A DNA stretch of 5,162 bases from an uncultured Bacilli bacterium (lineage in GTDB: Bacteria; Bacillota_I; Bacilli_A; RF39; UBA660): the NCBI GenBank assembly GCA_947628765.1, contig CANRBD010000076.1, positions 1 through 5,162 of the forward strand. Direction: 5' to 3'. The position numbers and the translations under genes were made by a program. A model generated the notes under the pieces. That model had not been told where the DNA came from and did no database searches. It worked only from the letters and a program-made list of their open reading frames with translations. This document shows positions 1-3,864 of the stretch, one piece after another (positions within the stretch are counted from its first letter, which is position 1; each line of letters begins with the position of its first letter).

Positions 1-446
1 TCTAAATTAATTTTCGGAATAGAAAAAAACTTAATAATATCTTTATATTCTTTTTTACCAACATTATTTTGAAGCATGGAAGCTAAAATGGGATTTTCTA
101 AAAACTCTTTTGGTTCTAAAGGTGAATATAGTTCATAAATATAAGTATTTATTTTACCTTTTTTAAGATAAGTTTTTAAAAGGCCAGTGGCTTCTAATTT
201 TTCTCTAGCTTCTAATAAATCTTCTAATTTTAATCTAGTGGTAGCCATTAAACTATGGTGTGTATTTTCGGTAGAAATGATTTGAGAGGTATCTAAATCA
301 CTCCATAAAGTAAAATATAAATTAATCGCAATACTACCGATAATAGGCTGATAAAGTTTAAATAAAATATTACGAGTTTCATTATTTAACACAGTTGAGT
401 TTTTAACAATATAAGTATCTGCTGGCAATAAATTAATTTTACTCAT
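1..446 (-). CDS. dnaB: DnaB helicase-loading / replication initiation and membrane attachment protein, N-terminal part
   Basis: This is the Firmicutes-type DnaB, which is not the replicative helicase. With DnaD and DnaI it loads the helicase at oriC and at restart sites, and it associates with the membrane. The 148 visible residues read without a stop to the window edge, so the C-terminal two thirds lie outside (the Bacillus protein is about 470 residues). Recognition rests on the N-terminal winged-helix region: LPADTYIV near the start, LYQPIIGSIAINLYFTLW, the THHSLM stretch, LEATGLLKTYLKKG, then YIYELYSPLEPKEFLENPIL and VGKKEY. These follow the Bacillus subtilis DnaB order closely from memory. 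Two ATGs are adjacent (449-447 and 446-444). The AAGGTGG SD at 454-460 is 7 nt from the second and 4 nt from the first, so I chose the second. It lies 61 bases downstream of the proS stop on the same strand, with a terminator between them. dnaI often follows in Bacilli, beyond this window. Confidence 0.93.
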   Translation of the reverse strand, partial: MSKINLLPADTYIVKNSTVLNNETRNILFKLYQPIIGSIAINLYFTLWSDLDTSQIISTENTHHSLMATTRLKLEDLLEAREKLEATGLLKTYLKKGKINTYIYELYSPLEPKEFLENPILASMLQNNVGKKEYKDIIKFFSIPKINL

Positions 447-473
447 CATCCCACCACCTTATGCGTTATATTC

Positions 474-502
474 ATTTTATCATATTTTTTGTGCAAAAAA
501 AA
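474..502 (-). promoter_or_regulatory. possible dnaB promoter
   Basis: On the minus strand a TAAAAT -10 (474-479) sits 17 nt from a TTTTTT -35-like hexamer (497-502). The latter is also the U-tract of the proS terminator. The -35 is poor, so the call is weak. The position, about 15-20 nt ahead of the dnaB SD and just after a terminator, is what makes it plausible. Confidence 0.3.
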
Positions 503-522
503 GAACCTTAGTTAGTTCTTTT
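495..522 (-). terminator. intrinsic terminator of proS
   Basis: In the minus-strand RNA an 8-bp stem AAAAGAAC / GUUCUUUU with an 8-nt loop runs straight into eight U (495-502). The 5' arm is formed by the last proS codons and the stop codon lies in the loop. It should separate proS transcription from dnaB, though partial read-through is possible. Confidence 0.8.
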
Positions 523-2205
523 AATGATTTTATTAATAATATCAGTAACTTCTTCTAAAGTACAAGTTAAATCAATTTTGCCATCGCGAGTTTTAAGCTC
601 TAAAATTCCATCATTTATCTTTTTCCCAATAGTTATTCTAATAGGAATGCCGATTAATTCCATATCGTTAAATTTAACTCCTACTCTATCACTACGGTCA
701 TCTAAAAGAGTATCAATATGCATTTCGTTTAGTTTGTCATATAGCTTACTTGCGATTTCATTCATTTTTTCATCTTTGGTATCAATGATTACAATACCAA
801 CTTTATAAGGCGCTACAGACATTGGCCAAATAATTCCATGGTCATCATGATGCTGCTCAATGATAGCAGCCATACATCTAGCAGTGCCAATGCCATAACA
901 ACCCATATCAACATATTTTTTTTGATTATTTTGATCTAAATAAGTTAAATCTAATTTTTCCGAATATTTTGTTCCTAAATCGAAAAGATTACCAATTTCA
1001 ATACCTTTTTTAAAATAAATTGTGCCACCACAATATGGACAAATGTCGCCCTCTTTAATATTTACAATATCCCCTATTTTATAAACATCAAAATCTTTAA
1101 CGTTGACATTTTTGAAATGATAGTCAGTTTTATTAGCCCCGGTTACGAAATTACTCATGTTATTTACTTCGTTATCAATAACAATTTTAGCTTTAACATC
1201 TATTGGACCTAATGAACCAAATGAAGCATCAGTTAATTTTTTAAGTTCTTCTTCGGTAGCTAAAGTAATACTTTGAGCTTTTAATAACTTACGTAATTTA
1301 GTTTCATTAAGTTCTCTAGTGCCTTTTACTAAAGCCATGATAATCTCACCATCGACATTATATACTAAAGTTTTAACCGTGTTATCCGCCTTAATATTTA
1401 AAAATTCACAAATGTCTTCAATAGTGTGAACATTAGGAGTGTGGATTAATTCCATAGCCTTTGGCTCTTCTTTTTTAAGCTCTTTAGTTTTAACTGGAGC
1501 TACTTCGATATTAGATGAAAAAGCACATTTATCACATAATACTAAAGTATCTTCACCAATTTCCGTAACGGCTTGATATTCTTCGGATAATTTACCTCCC
1601 ATAGCGCCCGTATCAGCTTTAACGACTCTATAATCAATACCCATACGATCAAACATATTATTATAAGCTTTAGCCATTTTTTGATAAGAAACTTTAGTAT
1701 GTTCTTCATCCATATCAAAACTGTAAGCATCTTTCATCGTAAATTCACGAGTTCGAATTAATCCATAACGAGGTCTTGTTTCATCACGATATTTATTACC
1801 GATTTGATAAATATTAAATGGCATATCTTTATATGATTTAACTTTTTCTTTGGCAGCCATAACAAATAATTCTTCATGAGTTGGACCTAAAACATAATCA
1901 CGATCATATCTATCTTTAAGACTAAACATATCTTCACCAAAAGCATTCCTACGACCAGAAGCTTCAAAATACTCGCCAGCAATTAGCTGTGGCATTGAAA
2001 CTTCACTTGCTCCGGCTTTATTCATTTCATCTCTAATAATATCTTCAATTTTTTGTTTAACTCTTAAACCTAGTGGCATAAACATATAAATACCACTAGA
2101 GGTTTTTTTAATCATGCCGCTTTTTACTAATAGTTTGCCACTGATAAGCTCTTCATCTTTTATATCATCTCTAATAGTATAAAAGAAACTATCTTTTAAT
2201 TTCAT
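508..2205 (-). CDS. proS: prolyl-tRNA synthetase, bacterial type with editing domain
   Basis: It charges tRNA-Pro with proline using ATP in the cytoplasm. At 565 residues it matches the usual length of the bacterial (INS-containing) class II enzyme. Visible landmarks: motif 1 region around residues 29-75 (GMIKKTSSGIYMFMPLG); the TxE element in GPTHEE (107-112); motif 2 RDETRPRYGLIRTREF (140-155) followed by MKDAYSF; motif 3 GCYGIGTAR (435-443). The INS editing domain, which hydrolyses Ala-tRNA-Pro in this family, spans roughly 224-400 and includes KGTRELNETKL (294-304). The pairs CDKC (224-227) and CPYC (389-392) bracket this insert and could hold a metal, which is inference. The C-terminal anticodon-binding domain starts near 465 (APYKVGIVI). 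The start is supported by an AAGGAGG SD at 2211-2217, 5 nt from the ATG. Expression is governed by the T-box leader upstream. No truncation or missing catalytic motif is seen. Confidence 0.98.
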   Translation of the reverse strand: MKLKDSFFYTIRDDIKDEELISGKLLVKSGMIKKTSSGIYMFMPLGLRVKQKIEDIIRDEMNKAGASEVSMPQLIAGEYFEASGRRNAFGEDMFSLKDRYDRDYVLGPTHEELFVMAAKEKVKSYKDMPFNIYQIGNKYRDETRPRYGLIRTREFTMKDAYSFDMDEEHTKVSYQKMAKAYNNMFDRMGIDYRVVKADTGAMGGKLSEEYQAVTEIGEDTLVLCDKCAFSSNIEVAPVKTKELKKEEPKAMELIHTPNVHTIEDICEFLNIKADNTVKTLVYNVDGEIIMALVKGTRELNETKLRKLLKAQSITLATEEELKKLTDASFGSLGPIDVKAKIVIDNEVNNMSNFVTGANKTDYHFKNVNVKDFDVYKIGDIVNIKEGDICPYCGGTIYFKKGIEIGNLFDLGTKYSEKLDLTYLDQNNQKKYVDMGCYGIGTARCMAAIIEQHHDDHGIIWPMSVAPYKVGIVIIDTKDEKMNEIASKLYDKLNEMHIDTLLDDRSDRVGVKFNDMELIGIPIRITIGKKINDGILELKTRDGKIDLTCTLEEVTDIINKIIKRTN

Positions 2206-2294
2206 AATATCCTCCTTAATGTTTGGCTTTTCTTTTCTATTTTCATAATCATATTTACTGGTTTTTTAATGTTCATAACCGCCTCTTTTAATAC

Positions 2295-2342
2295 AAAAAA
2301 AAGATTATACCATAAGGAGTGCATAAGCACGGTACCATCCTT
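2295..2342 (-). terminator. T-box antiterminator / terminator switch
   Basis: Two exclusive folds share a GUGC-UUAU-GCAC core (2319-2330). The antiterminator pairs AAGGA (2338-2342) with UCCUU (2314-2318) and leaves the 7-nt 5' bulge UGGUACC (2331-2337) for tRNA. The terminator instead pairs GAUGGUACC (2331-2339) with GGUAUAAUC (2303-2311) at 8 of 9 positions, leaving UCCUUAU as a 3' bulge, and runs into eight U (2295-2302). Both folds are read directly from the sequence; the tRNA response is known for the family. Confidence 0.9.
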
Positions 2343-2490
2343 TCATTTACTTAATTAAGATAACGGTTCTAACCGGAAATATTTCTATTTCACTCTGAAG
2401 GTCGGAATTATATAACATCATAGCTTGTTTTCACTATCCAAGCTCACTTTCTATGAGAGATTATATAATATTCCTTCATCATCGTTTTCT
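2295..2490 (-). promoter_or_regulatory. T-box riboswitch leader of proS (CCG proline specifier)
   Basis: This transcribed leader senses uncharged tRNA-Pro and permits proS transcription when charging is low. Reading the minus strand, Stem I opens with GATGATGAAGG. Its GAAGG pairs with CCTTC just 3' of the specifier. The distal part has AGAAAGTGAGC and GCTTGGATAGTGAAAACAAGC, matching the T-box AG-bulge and apical loop elements. The specifier is CCG at 2403-2405, followed by the usual A and then CCTTC. CCG is proline and agrees with the downstream gene; the other registers are less well placed. The T-box proper, GGATGGTACCGTGC, lies at 2327-2340. Its UGGU would pair with the acceptor end of a tRNA with discriminator A, as expected for tRNA-Pro. 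The remaining 89 nt to proS carry the SD and no further clear structure. Confidence 0.95.
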
Positions 2491-2507
2491 AAATTTATCT
2501 TAACATA

Positions 2508-2536
2508 ATTATATGTTTTATTCAAGATTATTTTAA
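2508..2536 (-). promoter_or_regulatory. proS T-box operon promoter
   Basis: On the minus strand a perfect TATAAT -10 (2508-2513) has a TTAAAA -35 (2531-2536) at 17 nt spacing. The predicted start near 2500 is about 10-15 nt before Stem I of the T-box, as expected. A perfect TTGACA (2545-2550) is present but 31 nt from this -10, too far to be its partner. Confidence 0.65.
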
Positions 2537-2576
2537 TGCTTGTATGTCAAGAAAAATTACTAATTAAAATGTTTTC

Positions 2577-2605
2577 TTGTTTTCATAATTAACTTGTAGT
2601 ATAAT
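2577..2605 (+). promoter_or_regulatory. promoter of the small hydrophobic peptide (candidate toxin)
   Basis: TTGTTT (2577-2582), a 17-nt spacer and a perfect TATAAT (2600-2605). It points rightward, divergent from the proS promoter, with a predicted start near 2612. This gives a leader of about 55 nt before the peptide start. Confidence 0.7.
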
Positions 2606-2667
2606 TATCTTAAGGACATTTAATGGTTGGGTGATTGCCGAATTCCGTAAAGGAAGGAGGTGATATG

Positions 2668-2751
2668 ATGACAAAAAAAGACTTTCTAATCTTTTCTTTG
2701 ATTATCATCATCCTTTTACTTTTATTATTACTTTTTGTAATTTTAAAATAA
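2668..2751 (+). CDS. 27-residue single-helix membrane peptide, candidate type I toxin
   Basis: The ORF encodes a basic N-terminus (MTKKDF), then about 20 unbroken hydrophobic residues rich in Leu and Ile (LIFSLIIIILLLLLLLFVIL), and ends in Lys. It would span the membrane once and little else. It has its own promoter, a very strong SD (AAGGAGG at 2654-2660) and its own terminator, so it is unlikely to be a chance ORF. Two adjacent ATGs (2665 and 2668) exist; the second is 7 nt from the SD, the first only 4, so I chose the second. A minus-strand promoter beyond its 3' end would yield an RNA covering its 3' UTR. That arrangement, with a tiny membrane peptide, is characteristic of type I toxins of the TxpA, BsrG/BsrE and Fst kind. 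Toxicity is inference. I recognise no exact homologue, and it could instead be a harmless small membrane protein that modulates another protein. Confidence 0.7.
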   Translation: MTKKDFLIFSLIIIILLLLLLLFVILK

Positions 2752-2786
2752 AAGAGTCACCTAACTCAACGATGAATTAGGTGATT
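2745..2786 (-). terminator. terminator of the antisense RNA; also the 3' hairpin of the peptide mRNA
   Basis: A perfect 8-bp stem TCACCTAA (2757-2764) / TTAGGTGA (2777-2784) continues inward with a C/A mismatch and two more pairs around the loop AACGAT. On the minus strand it is followed by CTCTTTTATTTT, a reasonable U-tract. On the plus strand there is no U-run, so there it is a 3' UTR hairpin. Its TCACCT arm is complementary to AGGTGA overlapping the toxin SD. Confidence 0.75.
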
Positions 2787-2804
2787 TAACAAAACATATC
2801 GGCA

Positions 2805-2838
2805 ACATTCAACAAGAACGCATTGAATGTCCTTTTTT
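2805..2838 (+). terminator. intrinsic terminator of the small-peptide mRNA
   Basis: A perfect 8-bp stem ACATTCAA (2805-2812) / TTGAATGT (2823-2830), a 10-nt loop, then CC and six T (2833-2838). The mRNA would run from about 2612 to 2838, some 225 nt, with an 87-nt 3' UTR that is longer than the coding region. Confidence 0.85.
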
Positions 2839-2867
2839 ATTTTATGAAGTTTCCTTCATCCATATAC

Positions 2868-2896
2868 ATTATAACACAGGGTTATTTAAAAATCAA
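2868..2896 (-). promoter_or_regulatory. promoter of the antisense RNA
   Basis: TTGATT -35 (2891-2896), a 17-nt spacer and a perfect TATAAT -10 (2868-2873) with the extended TGn just upstream (TGTTATAAT). It is the best promoter match in the window, with a predicted start at a G near 2861. No coding gene begins downstream on this strand, which is why an antisense RNA is proposed. It begins 16 bases past the HAD stop codon. Confidence 0.75.
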
Positions 2897-2911
2897 CTTT
2901 ATAACTTTTTG

Positions 2912-3622
2912 TTATAACTTTTTCTTTAATTCTAAAAGTTTATTTACTGTCATAGTCGGTTTATATTCTTTAGGTAAGCTAATGTCTTTAGGATTAAACC
3001 AATAGGTATCGATATTACTATCCATGCCGCCTTTAATATCAGTTGTAAGGGAATCACCAATTAACAACATTTTATTTCTGTCTTGATTTACTTGCATAGT
3101 TAAATAGTCAAAAAATTCTTTACTTGGTTTGCCAATACCTATTTCCTCAGGCGTAATTACTTTAGAAATAAAAGCATCTATTTTAGTTTTACTTAGTTTA
3201 TCAAAAGCGGCTTCCTTTGGTCCATTGGTGGCAATTATAATTTCATAATAATTTTTTAGTGATTCTAAAACTTCTTTTGCATTAGGCACTTCAACAATGT
3301 TTACTCCCATATTGGCGCAATAAATATCGTTAAGATAAATGGCTTCTTCATAACTTAATTTACCAAAAAACTTGATAAATCGATTAGCTCTTAAATAGGT
3401 AATCTTTTCATCTTTAGTTTGAATAAATTTGGGAATTTCCATATTACCACTTTCCCAAATGTGCCAGTAAGCTTTATCGGCATTTTTCCAAGCTAAAAAT
3501 AATTCTTCAGTATATGGTATAAATAATTCTTCTAGCATAATTTTAAAGGCATATTTAATTGATTCATGATTATCAATTAAGGTATCATCCAAATCAAAAA
3601 TTAAAGTTTCGTATTTACTCAT
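2912..3622 (-). CDS. HAD-superfamily hydrolase, YjjG/YfnB-like phosphatase
   Basis: A 236-residue cytosolic phosphatase of HAD subfamily I, closest in my reading to the YjjG/YfnB group. The E. coli member is a pyrimidine-type nucleotide 5'-phosphatase; the substrate here is not known. All four catalytic motifs are intact: motif I FDLDDTL (residues 9-15, nucleophile D10 and acid/base D12), motif II ATNG with T132, motif III lysine K165 in GIGKPS, motif IV GDSLTTD with D190 and D195. Residues about 15-85 form the helical C1-type cap. I start at ATG 3622, not the in-frame ATG at 3631: the SD AGGAG (3632-3636) abuts the latter with no spacing but is 9 nt from the former. The gene has its own promoter right after a terminator, so it is monocistronic at its 5' end. 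No terminator is seen between its stop and the antisense-RNA promoter. Confidence 0.92.
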   Translation of the reverse strand: MSKYETLIFDLDDTLIDNHESIKYAFKIMLEELFIPYTEELFLAWKNADKAYWHIWESGNMEIPKFIQTKDEKITYLRANRFIKFFGKLSYEEAIYLNDIYCANMGVNIVEVPNAKEVLESLKNYYEIIIATNGPKEAAFDKLSKTKIDAFISKVITPEEIGIGKPSKEFFDYLTMQVNQDRNKMLLIGDSLTTDIKGGMDSNIDTYWFNPKDISLPKEYKPTMTVNKLLELKKKL

Positions 3623-3647
3623 AGTTTGCATCTCCTAATAGTTTTAT

Positions 3648-3656
3648 ATTATAACA
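3648..3656 (-). promoter_or_regulatory. extended -10 promoter of the HAD gene
   Basis: TGTTATAAT on the minus strand: a perfect -10 (3648-3653) with the extended TG motif. The region 17 nt upstream (TAATTT) is a poor -35, so recognition would rely on the extended -10. The predicted start near 3641 leaves only about 19 nt of leader including the SD. Confidence 0.6.
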
Positions 3657-3675
3657 TATTTTTAAATTTAAAATT

Positions 3676-3701
3676 AAAAAAACAGGAAAATAAATTCCTG
3701 T
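3676..3701 (-). terminator. intrinsic terminator downstream of the repeat-protein gene
   Basis: A perfect 7-bp stem ACAGGAA (3682-3688) / TTCCTGT (3695-3701), a 6-nt loop, then six U on the minus strand (3676-3681). On the plus strand it is followed by CTTTTT, so it may act both ways. It lies about 150 nt after the stop of the repeat protein and right before the HAD promoter, so it should end the former transcript. Confidence 0.85.
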
Positions 3702-3714
3702 CTTTTTATAAAAA

Positions 3715-3807
3715 GCTAACGCATCAATAAAAAGAAATATAATAATCATAATAATAAAATAATAAAAATAAAAAGAAATGTTGTTTTTAAGAGAAAAGAG
3801 CGTTAGC
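3715..3807. repeat. 8-bp inverted repeat around an AT-rich spacer
   Basis: GCTAACGC (3715-3722) and GCGTTAGC (3800-3807) are perfect inverted copies about 77 bases apart. The spacer is nearly all A/T with a long purine-rich run on the plus strand. Next to the left arm lies a perfect 14-bp palindrome, CTTTTTATAAAAAG (3702-3715). The arms contain most of the G and C of this intergenic stretch. Function unknown; they could close a long stem in the 3' UTR of the repeat-protein mRNA. Confidence 0.6.
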
Positions 3808-3809
3808 AT

Positions 3810-3864
3810 GGGGTCATAAACCCCTTTAGATAAGCTTTACTTACCTAAAGGAGTCTATGACTCC
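3810..3864 (-). repeat. nested palindromes forming a 20-bp imperfect inverted repeat at the 3' end of the repeat-protein gene
   Basis: Two 15-nt hairpins, GGAGTC-ATA-GACTCC (3850-3864) and GGGGTT-TAT-GACCCC (3810-3824), lie on the minus strand. They are flanked inwardly by CTTTAG and CTAAAG. Together the 20-nt arms (3845-3864 and 3810-3829) pair around a 15-nt loop with one mismatch and two G-U pairs in minus-strand RNA, better than in plus-strand RNA. The stop codon of the upstream gene lies in the first palindrome. There is no good U-tract after it, so it is not a standard terminator. It could stabilise the mRNA 3' end or be a recombination site. Confidence 0.7.

Larger units (their letters stand above)
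2745..2861 (-). ncRNA. candidate antisense antitoxin RNA (RatA-like arrangement)
   Basis: An RNA of about 115 nt is predicted from a promoter at 2868-2896 to a terminator at 2745-2786. It would be fully complementary to the 3' UTR and stop codon of the peptide mRNA (about 94 nt of overlap, 2745-2838). Its 5' end forms a compact hairpin ATGAAG-GAAA-CTTCAT (2844-2859) with a GNRA tetraloop, which could protect the RNA. The middle contains the complement of the toxin terminator, which also folds as ACATTCAA/TTGAATGT and offers a loop for kissing with the mRNA. In TxpA/RatA and BsrE-type systems such an RNA pairs with the toxin mRNA 3' end and leads to its degradation. The RNA is inferred from promoter and terminator alone. 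Confidence 0.6.

Noticed and set aside
524..808. Plus-strand ORF opposite proS
   Set aside because: Antisense shadow of a well-recognised catalytic gene; no SD or promoter of its own.
2545..2550. Perfect TTGACA on the minus strand as the proS -35
   Set aside because: The only good -10 (2508-2513) is 31 nt away, and nothing -10-like lies at 16-18 nt.
2844..2859. ATGAAG/CTTCAT hairpin as a terminator of the HAD transcript
   Set aside because: On the minus strand it is followed by an A-rich stretch, not a U-tract. It fits better as the 5' hairpin of the antisense RNA.
2823..3005. 60-codon plus-strand ORF starting in the toxin terminator
   Set aside because: It begins inside the terminator stem, has no SD and overlaps the antisense promoter and the 3' end of the HAD gene on the other strand.
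3629..3631. ATG as the start of the HAD protein
   Set aside because: The SD AGGAG directly abuts it, leaving no spacing; the ATG at 3620-3622 is correctly spaced.
3615..3809. 64-codon minus-strand ORF rich in Phe and Ile
   Set aside because: It has no SD (GACCCC precedes the ATG), runs through the terminator at 3676-3701 and the HAD promoter, and overlaps the HAD start. The hydrophobic look comes from T-rich DNA.
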